Below, one piece after another: positions 42,691 to 54,400 of a stretch of DNA of 64,000 nucleotides. Location: positions 1,637,001-1,701,000 of the forward strand of contig WPIO01000037.1 in NCBI GenBank assembly GCA_009760855.2, given 5' to 3'. The stretch is from Cristatella mucedo (taxonomy: Eukaryota; Bryozoa; Phylactolaemata; Cristatellidae). The notes beneath the pieces were generated by a model. That model was not told the DNA's origin and did no database searches. It saw only the letters and a program-made list of their open reading frames with translations. Numbering within the stretch: position 1 is the first letter of the stretch; the number at the start of each line of letters is the position of its first letter. The translations under genes were made by a program, and so were the position numbers.

Positions 42691-43550
42691 CACAAAAACA
42701 CACACATATACATGTATGCATGTATAGATACCCACAGAGCTTTGGGGGAACACCTGACTCAATGTGTCTCTCCTCGGCCCCACCTGGCCGCGACGACAGC
42801 CTCCGTGCCACATCGATCTCGGAGCGGAGCGTGCTTGGCGATCGACGCAGTATCGACCGAGGGCCGGCGAAGCCGGTGCAACCTCGAAAGTGCCGTCAGT
42901 GGGTTAAATGTTACAAAACCGCCGCAGCGGTTCCTTTTACCCAAGTCCCTCACCTCGAAGATGCGGCGGCCGCAGCTGCCGTCGCAGCGGCACTAATCCT
43001 GCCATGGTGCAGCTGATAATGGTAGGGCTGGTGCTCCGAGCCGTGGCCCCCGCTGGTCTAAGCTCGGGGGAGGCGGAGGGTAGGGTAGGGTAGGGTAGGG
43101 CGCTTCCACTTTCACGACTCAGGTCGTGGGCTCGTGAGTCCCGCAGCGAAGCGCAGCAGGCTATCCATCCTACAGTACCCACTCTAAGCGGCGCGATCGC
43201 CGCTAAGGCTCTTCTACTGCTACGTAAAAGACCGCGATCGATCGGCTCTTTATTTACTGTATCACCTTTTGTTCAGTTTAGCTACTGAGTCGTAGAAGCC
43301 GCACCGGTACACGCACCGTCGCACCGGGTAGCAGAGCGTGATCGCTACCGTAATACAGAGTCCGTGCTATTGACGCTGATCAATCTATTCGATAGCCGCA
43401 AGGACGACCTTACGGCGTATCAGCTGGTTCCTCGTCTTGTGAAATGTTCGCCACGCTCTCTCAGATCTTGACCTGCCGCTCCGCTCCAGTCATCGTGCGG
43501 AATGACGTCATCACCACGATCTCTTCGCGACTAAGCTCGGCGAAGTATCG
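42691..43550. other. Intron stretch with (TAGGG)5 and SINE-like segment
   Basis: Contains GC-rich sequence, a pentamer array (TAGGG)5 at about 43,079-43,101 and a SINE-like stretch 43,102-43,250 (CACGACTCAGGTCGTGGGCT, then GCCGCTAAGGCTCTTCTACT). No gene was recognised. Confidence 0.45.
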
Positions 43551-43557
43551 TATTATG

Positions 43558-43741
<184 letters not shown>

Positions 43742-43784
43742 TGACCTCGCAGTATGGCCTTTAACGTATAAGCGAGGTCATACT

Positions 43785-44425
43785 GCGACCGCACCGTAGG
43801 TGAACGAATGCCGTGCACTCGTAGCTGCCAAAGGTGCGAGGAACTAGGGCGAGCTGATATGATGCCAACGGGCACCAGAGCCTAGTACCGTTAGGTGTGT
43901 AAAGCGAAGCGAACGCTTGTAAAGGAGCCTCATAACGCGCACGACCGCAACCATTTTCAAGGTTTTTGCGAGCTGTCGCGTCTACTTGCCGTTAGATGAA
44001 AGCATACTTGGAATAAGTGGCCCAGACACACGGACCCGTGGCCCAGATACACACATACATGGCCCAGACTCATAGACCCGTGGCCCAGATACACACATAC
44101 ACTCCCCCAGACACACGGACCGTGGCAGAGACCTCGGCGACTGAATAATTGCGGCGAGGCAGCTCTAGAATCAGCCCGAAGCAGCGCCACAGCGCACGGT
44201 GAAGTATAAAGTAAATGGTAAACTGTAAAGATGGACTAATTTTACAAACTAATCCTCAGCGGGTATGTAGCGGCAGATTAGCCTTAGCGAAGCACTTAAA
44301 TACAAGTATCTAGCCCAAATCATCACACCTGTCTGAGTGAACGCATAAGTGCAGTGCACCGCATAAGCGTCAAATTTCCGGCAAACCAAGCCCCCTCAAT
44401 TCCAGCAGTCCAAGCAGCCGCTTAC
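43785..44425. other. Intron stretch with minisatellite
   Basis: At 44,020-44,127 a unit of about 41 bp containing GGCCCAGA(C/T)(A/T)CA and ACCCGTGGCCCAGATACACA repeats about 2.5 times. The rest has no recognised gene. Confidence 0.5.
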
Positions 44426-44611
44426 CGTCGAGATCCTGAGCGACGCGCGCGTCCAACGCGACGCCGAACTCTTGCTGCGCGCGGTCGAGTCTCCGCCAAA
44501 AGACAGTAGCCGGAGGGACGCTGATTGGCTTGTTGTTGCAAGCGAAGGTAAGAGAATCGCCAGGCTGAACGGTAACGACGTTGGGTTCTAGTCTCGGAAA
44601 ACGGCTCATTG
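44426..44611 (-). CDS. L1-family adhesion gene, exon 3 (Ig2 first half)
   Basis: A 186-bp exon between GTGTTGCAG and GTAAGC. It encodes SRFPRLEPNVVTVQPGDSLT, FACNNKPISVPPATVFWRR and ends QDLDG. The G-x-S-x-x-F-x-C-N start of Ig2 and the FWRR strand match the L1 family, in which this domain carries homophilic binding. Phase 1 on both sides. An ATG-initiated frame exists here only by chance (Met at the exon start). Confidence 0.85.
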
Positions 44612-44788
44612 CTGCAACACGGAAGTGGCTGCTAGCGATAAGGGCTGCTGCCACTGCCTGCCAAAGTGCAAGTGCAAGTGCTCGCGCGCGCCGCGTCCGC
44701 GGCTTCGAAGGACGGCGCTCGGACAGCGCTGCGCGAGCGGGCGCCGACTGGCAAGACGCATGCGCTGCTGCGCTGCTGCGGCACTCAC

Positions 44789-44973
44789 ACGCCGCACGAA
44801 GGCGAATGGCGTTTGCAACCGCCACCCCGAGCTCATTTACTGCGCGGCACCTGTAGAAGCCCTCGTCGGAAGCTGTCGAGTTGTCGATCGTGAGCGTTCC
44901 GACGCCGGGCAGCTGCTTCACGCGAGCGTCCGTGGCCACCTCGAAGGGGGCGTCGTTGTACAGCCACTCGTAC
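44789..44973 (-). CDS. L1-family adhesion gene, exon 2 (Ig1 second half)
   Basis: A 185-bp exon between CTCGAACAG and GTGAGT. It encodes YEWLYNDAPFEVATDARVKQ, LPGVGTLTIDNSTASDEGFY and CRAVNELGVAVANAIRLRA. The G-T-L-T-I, D-E-G-F-Y-x-C-x-A-x-N and A-N-A-I-R-L-R-A elements are near-diagnostic for neuroglian/L1/neurofascin Ig1. Phase 2 in and phase 1 out. Confidence 0.9.
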
Positions 44974-45086
44974 CTGTTCGAGCGCCAGACGCGAAGTCGA
45001 GCGGACGGAAGCGAGGCGCGAATCTCGCAGGCTGCCTACCACGGCCGGCCGACCTCCTGGGCGCGCCGGCGCCGGCGGTGGCTCAC

Positions 45087-45192
45087 CTCGGTGGCGGAGC
45101 GCCGGTGGCGACGCAGGGCAGCTGGACGGCCTGTCCGCACTCGAACACGATGACCCTATCCGGCTGCTCGGATATTAGTGGAGGAACGGTGA
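45087..45192 (-). CDS. L1-family neural cell adhesion molecule, first visible exon (Ig1 first half)
   Basis: This gene encodes a type I membrane adhesion protein with, in the family, six Ig and several FNIII domains, acting in axon growth and cell contact. This 106-bp exon, between CTTTTGTAG and GTGAGC, encodes VPPLISEQPDRVIVFECGQ and VQLPCVATGAPPP. The P-P-x-I-x-E-Q-P start is typical of the family. The seven visible exons (45,192 to 29,026) alternate phase 1/2/1/1/1/2/1 without conflict and give one conserved Cys each. The signal-peptide exon was not found upstream. FNIII and membrane exons are also missing, so the gene extends beyond what is seen. All visible exons are free of stops, so it is probably functional. 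Confidence 0.85.
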
Positions 45193-45224
45193 CTACAAAA
45201 GCAAGCGGTGTTTTCTCTTTTATA

Positions 45225-45225
45225 G

Positions 45226-45270
<45 letters not shown>

Positions 45271-45290
45271 ATTATATATATTTTTTTTTA
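45225..45290. repeat. (TA)n and T-rich low-complexity tract
   Basis: Short TA runs mixed with TTTTTTTTTA directly upstream of the exon 45,087-45,192 on the minus strand. Confidence 0.85.
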
Positions 45291-45459
45291 TTTTCTCTTT
45301 CATAAATATCTTTTATTTTTTTGTTTTCTCTTTTGTAATGAGCAAGAGACCGGGAAGGGGTGCACATGCGTCGTTCGAGGTCCCATAACCGAGCTCACAA
45401 CAGTTCGCGAATGTCGGCCGCAATTTAACCGCAGCACGGTGCAAAATATGAGCTAGGAA

Positions 45460-47866
45460 TAGGGTTTCTGAAAGGCAGCTGTCATTCTTTTAAAAAAAGC
45501 TCTTTACGGTTTTCAATTTTCAAATAACAGCTGTTTTATTCAACCAGTTTTTACTCACCTTTTTCATTTTTTCACTAATGTTTTACCATTCTATTTTTAA
45601 ATAAATAAAATTGTACTTTTTATACGAATATTTCAAGAATAAAAAGTGCATTAAGTGACTTTTCCAGAGACGCGATCTGAATTGTGTACACACATTCGTA
45701 CAGACCGAAAAAACTCTTTTAACGTCCGTTGACGTCGGTCTAATAGATAAAATTGCGTTGTGCAATTTCTAGAAATTTTCAGTTCGCTGGCCATAGTTCC
45801 TAAAGATTGTGAATTCTGACTCTTGCCAGTTGAAACTGTCTTACCCTCTGACTGCAATTGGTGATCTACCTTTTTGAAGCAACAAATTCAATTCATCTTG
45901 AAGAGACAACTTCACACTTTCAGCATTATTTGACAACTGTTCGACGACAGCTTCTACATGGTTGACTCCAAATATATGAGATGCTAGATTTCCTGCGAAA
46001 TGTAGCATAGCTTTTGACGAGATCTTTGAGGCTGTGCAAGAAGTTCATGACATCCTTGTTCAATTGCTCCTCAACGCGATACTTTAAATTTTCCATGAGC
46101 TTAATAATTACTAATGTCATCATTCAGGTTAGAGAGCTTTTTTGAACACGAATTCTAAAATTGTGTCAGCACTCATCAATGTCACGTCTTCTCGTCTTTG
46201 ATTCTCAGCAGCAATCTTCACACGCTCCGTGGCCTTTAGAAGGATTTTTTAGGGTGTCAAAATCCAAAGTCTCAATCATTTCCATTCCATCGCCTCGAAT
46301 TCGATTAGTGTCTCGTGGATGGCGACTTTTGTCCTCTTACTAGTGGCTCTTACATTGTTGCGATGAAGTTCCAGCGCGTCTTCACCTCATGATGCAGTTC
46401 AATCTTGCGTCCGAACTCAGCTTTTACGTTGGATTGAAAGACATTATTTTGAATAGTTGAATTGTTTGAAGAATTTGACGGGCTTGCGTGATTTCGTGAG
46501 CAGATAGTGGCAACACCTTTAACCGTGTTATTCATTTTGTTTGCTTTATCAAGCATGATTTTACTCACCGTTCAATTGCATTTCCCTTTGCAGCAAATGT
46601 AAAGCACCTAGAAAGAGATTAAATTCTCCGAGGGCGCTTTATCAAGTGCATTATTATTATTATTATTATTATTATCGACGTCTTCTTCTAATGTATCATC
46701 GCTGATCAGTTTCAAGTCGGTACCTGCTTCAAAATTGTCCGTTTCATCAATACCGTCACTGTCTATGTGTAAATCGTTCATCTCAGTGCTCGTCTGGAAC
46801 AATGTGTTACATTCTCCAAGGTTCAGACCATGGTTTAAGCAGAACTGTCCGATGACCGATGTAGCTAATGGACTTCTTATTTACTGCAGCGCCGTCCTAA
46901 GATGATTTCAACAAATCCCTCACCCTCGTTGCTCCAAAAACGCTCAAATTTGGTTTTGTTGATTCGATCACATCGAGAGCAGTGCAAGAACCAGATATGC
47001 GAATATAATCCGCCGTAATTGTTTCTTTATCGCCTCTATCGTGAATGTTAACTCGGGAGAATCTATGTCCTCTCACGGTTGTGTATTCATCCAGAGTCCT
47101 GCTAAACTGTACTCCTCTCTCGAGTTTCCCATTGATGTCGGCAATCGTGTTGTATCTCTTTACTTCGTAATCGTCAACCATTTGCTTCATCACATCGCTT
47201 TCGTTCGGTGGAAGTTTGAATCCATCCTGTGAGATTGATTGCCGTGGATACGTGTTTCTAGCGATAGCTCTAATCGATACTCCATCAGTAGCCAGATCGG
47301 TAACAATCTCCTTCAGACTCTTTCGCCCAGGAAATCGACAATTTGTTTTGTTCTCTTATTGTTCACGGGTTCTCATTAGATGTACACCCTCCAGCAGGTT
47401 CATCAAAATGAATTCCCCGTACTTTCTGATGATTTTTCACGTTGCCGTGGAGTTTCCAAAACATTGATGATTTTATTGCACCGTCCACATCGATCTTCTA
47501 GCTCTTCTGTAAATTGGATTGTTTCGTTCTGTGGCGTATTCCCAAACTAAAGATATGGCTGAAAGAACATCAGCATGCTGATGCCACATTTAAAATTAAA
47601 ATTAATGTAAAATTGGACTTTATTTTTGTTTTTGGCCAATTTGATACAATCATCATAACAAATAACTAACACATTCAAAAGGAATAGAACATTTTTGTTA
47701 CCTGTTTTATATTTATAATAAACGTTGGAGCTTCAGCTGTAGAATCTTTTTGCTTAAATGTTTTAGATAGAAACCGTAAAACAGAAAAAAGCTCCTTACT
47801 AGTTTTTAATTTGGGGAGAAAAACAGCTGTTTTACTGTTACCGTTAAACTTTTACCAGAAACCCTA
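45460..47866 (-). mobile_element. hAT DNA transposon with TIRs and 8-bp target duplication, dead
   Basis: The termini are perfect 11-bp inverted repeats (TAGGGTTTCTG at 45,460-45,470, CAGAAACCCTA at 47,856-47,866). They are flanked by the 8-bp direct repeat GCTAGGAA (45,452-45,459 and 47,867-47,874), as expected for hAT. The minus strand encodes broken transposase: a BED-type finger remnant (CGRCNKI, then GNVKNHQK) near 47,450, TLDEYTTVRGHRFSRVNIHD (47,050), a HHEVKTRWNF segment (46,370) and the C-terminal dimerisation motif RPTSTDVKRVFSVCTN (45,720). A LINE tail is nested at 46,500-46,678. Confidence 0.92.
46500..46678 (+). mobile_element. LINE 3' tail, copy f, nested in the hAT element
   Basis: From AACACCTTTAACCGTGTTAT through CAGCAAATGTAAAGCACCTA to (ATT)n. 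It interrupts the transposase on the opposite strand, so the LINE moved after the hAT copy. Confidence 0.85.
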
Positions 47867-47874
47867 GCTAGGAA

Positions 47875-48354
47875 TGTATTTCAATCGCTGCCTTGCATCA
47901 GCCGACCTGCCATCGGGTTGGCCATTGCGTATCGGCGTGTGCCGCGGCGAGCTTCGTCACCCGATCGTGATAATTAGCGAGTGCATTCACGTAATGTCAT
48001 GTAAGGTATCTCCGTCTGTAACTGCACAAAGTCATAAAGACCACGTCGGTGTTACGCAGGAGAGTTTTGTGTAGCGCACTCACAGCCTAAGCGGCTTTTC
48101 GGTACGCATTCGGTAGCCAACAGAGACTTCGTCTCACGCAACAAAGAGAAAGTGGGAAGCATAGCACAGTCGGGAGAGCAGTTGAGGTAGTGAGTAGCGT
48201 GGAAGTAGCAGCTCAGGACCGCTGAAAATGATGAGCCATAGTGGGCATTAGTAGAGTAGTTGTCGTTGCGTAAGAATTGTGGGAGCGAGTTCCACACTCT
48301 AGGACCTGCAGAGCTTCATGATAGTTAGCGAGTGTACTCAATCTTCGGCCATTT
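47875..48354. other. Stretch with a second LINE-type fragment
   Basis: On the minus strand near 48,300-48,240 the translation MWNSLPQFLRNDNYSTNA resembles the C-terminal WNSLP-x-x-LR motif of LINE reverse transcriptases but is not the main family here. The rest is unrecognised. Confidence 0.4.
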
Positions 48355-48505
48355 GCCGCGCTGGTTTGGCCCAGAGGTTAAGATGCTCACCGCAAAACCA
48401 AGGTCGCGCCGAGGTAGTGGGCTCGAGCCCCGTGGCACATGTGAAGCGCCTGAATAGAGATTAAGTTCTCTTATGGTGCTATACAAATGAATTATATTAT
48501 TAATC
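48355..48505 (+). mobile_element. tRNA-derived SINE with LINE-like tail (SINE-B)
   Basis: GCTGGTTTGGCCCAGAGGTT starts the tRNA-like head, followed by GGGCTCGAGCCCCGTGGCAC and GAAGCGCCTGAATAGAGATT, AAGTTCTCTTATGGTGCTAT. Same family as 41,050-41,200. Confidence 0.8.
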
Positions 48506-48639
48506 AACTCCTATTAGCTATAACTAGGTTAGTAAGTTACTAAGTCAGTGAGTCCGTCACAGTAACTGGCATATCTCTGTAGGTCGAATGCAATGTCTAC
48601 ATTTCCCTCAAAAATGGGAAGTTTTTATTCTAATGGACG

Positions 48640-49890
48640 CATTATCTCAGTGGGGAACTCCAGAGTATTGATGTGAATTGACAAATATCATCCGAAGAAC
48701 CTCTGAAATATTGTGTAACTAAGGGATCTGTGCTTGGCCCGCTCTTTTCACGGTCTATGCTCTCCCTCTCGCCGATGTAACTGCCAAGCACAATCTAGGC
48801 TTTCACTTCTATGCGGATGACAGTTGTACCTTTGCTTTACCTCTCCCAGCCCTCCAGCATGTTGTAATTCCCTTGCTGCATGTATTAATGATATCCGCAC
48901 ATGGATGGCAGATAACTTTCTTAAATTGAATATGATAGATAGATGATGATAAAACCAACTAGCTAGTTATGGGCAAACCAAGTGTGATTCAGAAATTAAA
49001 AAGGCTAAAGCTCACAGTCTGCACTGCCAGCGTATCTCCTTTTGAATCTGCACGAAATCTAGGTCCCGTGTTCCAAAGTGATCTTTCATTAGACGACCAC
49101 ATCAGATCCACAGTCAAGTCTGCCTACTTTCAGCTACATAACATTGCTAAAATTTGGGCTTGTTTAGACCGCGATACCACATCTAAATTGATCAATACAT
49201 TTGTGACATCCCATCTTGACTTCTGTAGCTCACTGCTTGCTGGTCTACCGGCATGTGCAATCAGGCGATTACAGCTGGTGCAAAACTCCGCAGCTAGGCT
49301 TGCCTGTCGTGAGCGTCGCAGTTGCCACATCACACCACTTCTTGCCGACCTGCACCAGCTCCCAGTCAAGCAACACATTGACTTCAAGGTTGTCACTCAC
49401 TTTTAGGGTTCTTCATTCTTTAGCTCCATCCTATCTATCAGATCTACTCCCCCAACAGGCTAAGCAGATTGCCACCCACTTTTTGGAATCTAACTGTTTA
49501 CCCTACCTCGTACAGATCTGAAATCCTGTAGAGACCGTGCCTTTAGTTCGTATGCTTCCAAAGCCCGAAACTCACTCGCGACCTGCGTCACGACATCTCC
49601 TGACTTGTCCACATTGAAAAAGAAATCTAAGACACATCTATTTACGACAGCCTTTAGTGGGTACCTGCGATTCGTCCTTTGTGTGCTTATGCGTGCTGAC
49701 ACTGTACATGCTGTCATTGACCACACTTTCATGCTGACCCTGTGCATGTCACCCCTAACCATGTTATTCTTGTTTTTCATTGAGCATGATGCCACTAACC
49801 ATTCAATCGTGCTTCCTTTGCAGCAAATGTAAAGTACCTAGAAAGAAATTGAGTTATCCGAGGTTGTTGCATCAAATGTATTATTAATAT
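48640..49890 (+). mobile_element. LINE copy g (RT C-terminal third)
   Basis: It begins within RT (TTATCTCAGTGGGGAACTCC), includes FHFYADD-type sequence (CTTTCACTTCTATGCGGATGAC at about 48,800), the C-terminal frame 48,969-49,406, and the 3' tail GAAAGAAATTGAGTTATCCG with (ATT)n. Frames are broken. Confidence 0.85.
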
Positions 49891-50639
49891 CACCATTGTT
49901 AATATTATAGGGCTTCTTGGATTACGCAACCAATACTAGACATCCTGCTTTATAGTCTTTTGGATCTTTTAAATTGCTAAACTCAACAATTTACTCAATC
50001 ATTGATAACGACCATGAAATTTATTCCGGCACCATTTTTATGCGGCCAATATTGTAGACTATCGCAGAATTATGCCACAACAACCAGTAAGAAACAGTGC
50101 ACAATCAGAGAGCATCACCTTCTATTGCTTATTAGGGTGAGATAGTAAATAAGCGGAGAGGACTATCGGTGCAGCAGAAGAAGTTTAAATACTGCAACAA
50201 GATCTCTTCATGTCTCAACGGTGTGTCCAAATCGAACAACCCACTGTTGTACATTATGGGTCAAATTTATTAATAACAAAATAATAAAAACAATAAAATA
50301 TAATACCAGAAAAATAAAAAACTGCTACAATTAATAAACTAAATACATTTATTTTCCATTCTGTTACTCCGCTTTAAGACTCTGCATGTTTAGAGTTTGC
50401 CAAAGCTGAGATCGACTGTTGCCCTCAATTTTTAATGTTCATTACGGCTCTACCATCTAACTCTAAAAATATAGCTTCATATACGACATTTTAAAAACTG
50501 CCGTTAACTGGAATGACTAGGGCACCGTCTTCCTCCAAAGTTTTGTTGAATGAAAAGGCTGGCCAACTATAAAGTCATCAAGCAGAAACAGATACTAAAC
50601 GATTTTATGTAAATAAATAAATAAATGTATACATACATA
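49891..50639. other. AT-rich stretch, nothing recognised
   Basis: Unique-looking AT-rich sequence without long frames. No repeat ends or gene features are seen. Confidence 0.4.
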
Positions 50640-50790
50640 TAATTTATTTGTACAGCGCCCTAAGAGAATTGAATTGCCATCCAGGCGCTTGACAATTAGC
50701 ACTAGGGCTCCAGCCCACTACTTCGGCCGTCATAGGCAAGCACCTTGACCTCGGTCGTTAAAGGTGATCGCATTAGCCCCTGAGTCAAAC
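50640..50790 (-). mobile_element. SINE-B copy, minus orientation
   Basis: TACAGCGCCCTAAGAGAATT and CCATCCAGGCGCTTGACA are the reverse complement of the LINE-like tail, and GGGCTCCAGCCCACTACTTC is the remains of the B box. The tRNA-like head follows. Confidence 0.65.
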
Positions 50791-51029
50791 CAGAGCAGCT
50801 TAAAGACACGAATCCCTCAAGGTGATTATATTCAATCAACATAGCGTCACTTAATATAAAGTTCAATCAAATCTTGTTCACGACTAAGACAATGTGCTAC
50901 TGATCACACTGCACTAAAATACAGTGACTGAAAAGATGACATGGCATTTGATGCTTACTGTAGGTATTGGTTTCGAAAATCTAATTGTGCTGTAATCGAA
51001 TGTGATATTAAAGGTTGGCTGATCACGTA

Positions 51030-51180
51030 AACTTATTTATATAGCACCAGAAGAGCCTTAGCGACTATTGCCCGCCTGCAGTGGGCAACAAAGTGTGAGC
51101 CTGCTGCGGAACAGCAGAACTAGGACCCATTATCTGAATGCCGTGAGTTTGCGAGCACCTTACCGCTAGGCTAACACACA
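51030..51180 (-). mobile_element. Diverged tRNA-derived SINE (SINE-A)
   Basis: ATATAGCACCAGAAGAGCCT and TAGCGACTATTGCCCGCCTG are the reversed 3' phrase, and CGAGCACCTTACCGCTAGGC is the reversed A-box side. Confidence 0.6.
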
Positions 51181-51319
51181 GTCCGAGCCGGAACCACTAA
51201 ATTGTCAAACCCATTGTGGCTTACGAAAACTGATTGCTTCCTCGTGTTAGAATCGAGCAAGGTGAGTCACTACCCTTGGCTAGCTTCAAGCATCCAGTCA
51301 GGAATAAAAAAAAAGATTA

Positions 51320-51480
51320 GCTAATTCAACAGCCTCATTTATATATTGCGGTAGACGAGCCCTAACGGCTATCACCACCTCTTGCAGTGAGTGAGCGATA
51401 AAAATATCACCCAATGTGCGACTCGAAACCCCGATCTCGGTCGAGAAGAGCAAGCACCCTAGGCTAAGACTCTGGAATCG
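51320..51480 (-). mobile_element. tRNA-derived SINE (SINE-A), minus orientation
   Basis: The order is AGCTAATTCAACAGCCTC, GAGCCCTAACGGCTATCACC, a CGACTCGAAACCCCG (B box, reverse) and AAGCACCCTAGGCTAAGACT (A box, reverse). The complete SINE layout is visible. Confidence 0.72.
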
Positions 51481-52562
51481 ATGCCGCGTGTACTGCCGCT
51501 CATGCCTACCTGGCGACCGGATGATCAACATCGACCTTCCTCGAGTGCAGGCGCGCGCGCACAGGCACGCGATGTGCGTGCATGTGTAGGCAAATGGTTC
51601 GCTATCGGTGGCTGCAGCTGCACGAGCGCGACCGGTTATAAAATGCGAAAGCCCTATGCCCGAGGCTGATCGAATGTACGCCATTCGACTCAGCTGTCCT
51701 AGGACGACTCAGTCAGCGGCAGCAGGAGCCAGGTATGAGCCGGTTCCCGCTATCCGCACATGGTCAAATGCTGCACTCAGCATACAGTGGTCTGTACAGC
51801 GTAGTGGGCAGCAGCATGCAGCAGCAGCAGCAGCATCCATGTAATGCACGCCAAAGAAGAGGGAGCTACGTACAGCTTGCGTGCAGACACGCCGGAATAA
51901 GGCACAGCAGCAGCAGCACACACGAGACACGAGCCATCTCGCGTCCACCGCGACCGAGCTCGTAGAAAACACTGAGGAGCGCCAGCCGACTCATCGCCGA
52001 CTCCCGACGCAACGACCGGTCACGCGGCCTGCTGGCGTGCGTCATCTAGAATTCCGAGCGAGCCTCGATCTGGAGCGAGACGCTCTGCTGCGCCTACCTG
52101 ACAGCTTTGGCGAGAAAAAGGGCGCAGCAGTCGAATAGGAGAGCCATATTATGCAACGCCAGCTGCGTTTACCAGAGCACTTGCTGCCACTAGAAAGAAA
52201 CGCAGTGACGTCAGGCGATTGAGGCTCTTCACCTGCCCGAAGGTCAACCGCTGCAGCGGCCGTCTTAACTACGGCGAAAATCGAAACAAATTTGAGGAGC
52301 TCTTAAAGGAAGAGGTCGAATAGACTTGATGATCTTTGCTGAGTGACAATTTCGATGTTGTAGCTCAACACCTGGTCTGCCACTGCGCTCCCATTGAATC
52401 GGCTTTCCAAACTTCCAGTGTCGCCTGTCCTGAATGCTCTCGTCCTGACGCGCTTGCGAGCAAGCCACCCGCGAAGCAGGCAAGCTGCGGGCGAATGAAA
52501 AAGGGGCAACGTTCAGCAAAGCTCTCGGAGGAGGAGAAAGAGGAGAGAGACGAGGAGCAGCA
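51481..52562. other. GC-rich stretch without recognised gene
   Basis: Includes a short CAG array (51,815-51,835) and many overlapping frames without domains. It could hold 5' exons or promoter of the L1-family gene, which must start right of 45.2 kb, but no signal peptide was found. Confidence 0.35.
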
Positions 52563-52965
<403 letters not shown>

Positions 52966-53229
52966 GTGGAAATTTTTGTGAGAAGTTTGGTTTACAGGCC
53001 TTCGTAGATGATGCACCAGGACTTTCATTGGAAAGTCAGCCATCGGCAGCCACGGAAACGAAGCGCATACAGTATAGTTCCGAGGCACGTGTCAGCTAGT
53101 ACCTAAGTATTGAAATGACATCGATACTTGTATACGTTACTTATTTCTTTTTGGGAACGGTGAATGTGTCATATAACAGACAAAGCGTAATCTCGTGAGT
53201 GTTCTTGAACTTAAAATGAATGCTTTGTG

Positions 53230-53565
53230 TGATTCTCCCTCCCGACCTGCGTCAGAACATCCCCTGACCTGACCACATTTAAAAAGAATTTAAAAACACA
53301 ACTATTTTGGTCAGCATTTAGTGGGTCCCTGTGATTCGTCCTTGATGTACTTATGCGTGCTGACACTACGCATGCTGCCACTAACCACATTTGCATACTG
53401 ACCCTGTGCATGCCACCCCTAACCATGTTATTCATTTTGTTTATTTATCAAGCATGATTTTACTCACCATTCAATTGCATTTCCCTTTGCAGCAAATGTA
53501 AAGCGCCTAGAAAGAGATCAAGTTCTCTGAGGGCGCTTTATCAAGTGCATTATTATTATTATTAG
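53230..53565 (+). mobile_element. LINE 3' end, copy h
   Basis: It starts at the end of the C-terminal coding part (CTCCCTCCCGACCTGCGTCA) and runs to GCGCCTAGAAAGAGATCAAG, TTCTCTGAGGGCGCTTTATC and (ATT)n. About 335 bp, close to the consensus, so it may be young. Confidence 0.88.
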
Positions 53566-54009
53566 TTGACGACGACAATGAATTAATAGATCGCCATAGG
53601 GCCACTGTACCCTGCAATTCGAGGGGAGCTAAGAATAAAAGCAAAATGACCCCAAAGCCCACCCATGGACAATAAGCCGCTGAGGAATTCCGGAAGTGAC
53701 TCGCGCCTCGCCGTATGACATGTGCTTGCAACATCGCAAAAAATGTTGGCGAATACAACACTTAAAAATTGAACTTAATCGAAACTTCCGGGGAGGTGGG
53801 TGACATTGCTGCACCGGGGAGCTTAATGTTTGAGTCGAATGGCAGCAGACCATGTGCCGGTTATGTGAGCGACGATTAGCAGCACATTGTGCTCACATTA
53901 TGAGGACTTCTGAGCCCCTGCTTGTTATCGAGTAAAAATAGGCGAATGCTGATTTCGCAAGTGAATTCAGACCAGGAGGCACGTATCAATGAAATAAAAA
54001 ACAAAATAG
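53566..54009. other. Stretch without recognised gene
   Basis: Between LINE copy h and a SINE. No domain or repeat was recognised. Confidence 0.4.
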
Positions 54010-54185
54010 CAACTGATTTAAGAACCTTTGTGCATAGCGACAGAAGAGCCTCAACGGCTATCATCGCCACTTGCAGCGGTAACATAGGATTGCCCACCGC
54101 AGGCAGGATTCGAACCCAAAACCTCGGGAACGATGTCGTACAGAGCGAAATTGCCTTACCCAGTGTGCCATCACGGCTTGCCAAT
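54010..54185 (-). mobile_element. tRNA-derived SINE (SINE-A), minus orientation, nearly full length
   Basis: On the minus strand: GCCGTGATGGCACACTGGGT, GGTTTTGGGTTCGAATCCTG (B box), GCGGTGGGCAATCC and GATGATAGCCGTTGAGGCTC, TTCTGTCGCTATGCACAAAG. All parts are in the expected order. Confidence 0.85.
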
Positions 54186-54239
54186 CCGCTTCAAGGATTT
54201 TGTCCTCGATGGCTTTTCTCTACTCCCCCAAAACAACCC

Positions 54240-54400
54240 TATCTCCAAGGGGTAAGATGCTCGCTCTTTACAATCCGGGTGGCGGGTTCGTGTCCAGCAG
54301 CAGGCTCTCCCTCATTGCCCACTTCAAGCAGGCGTTGATAGTCTCCGGGGCTTTTCCACCGCTACCTAAATCCGGCTGCTGAATCAACAGGCTTTTACTT
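54240..54400 (+). mobile_element. Diverged tRNA-derived SINE
   Basis: CAAGGGGTAAGATGCTCGCT, GGTGGCGGGTTCGTGTCCAG and CGTTGATAGTCTCCGGGGCT follow the SINE-A layout with many substitutions. Confidence 0.55.

Noticed and set aside
43079-43101. Interstitial telomere repeat
   Set aside because: The unit is TAGGG, not TTAGGG, and only five units are present.
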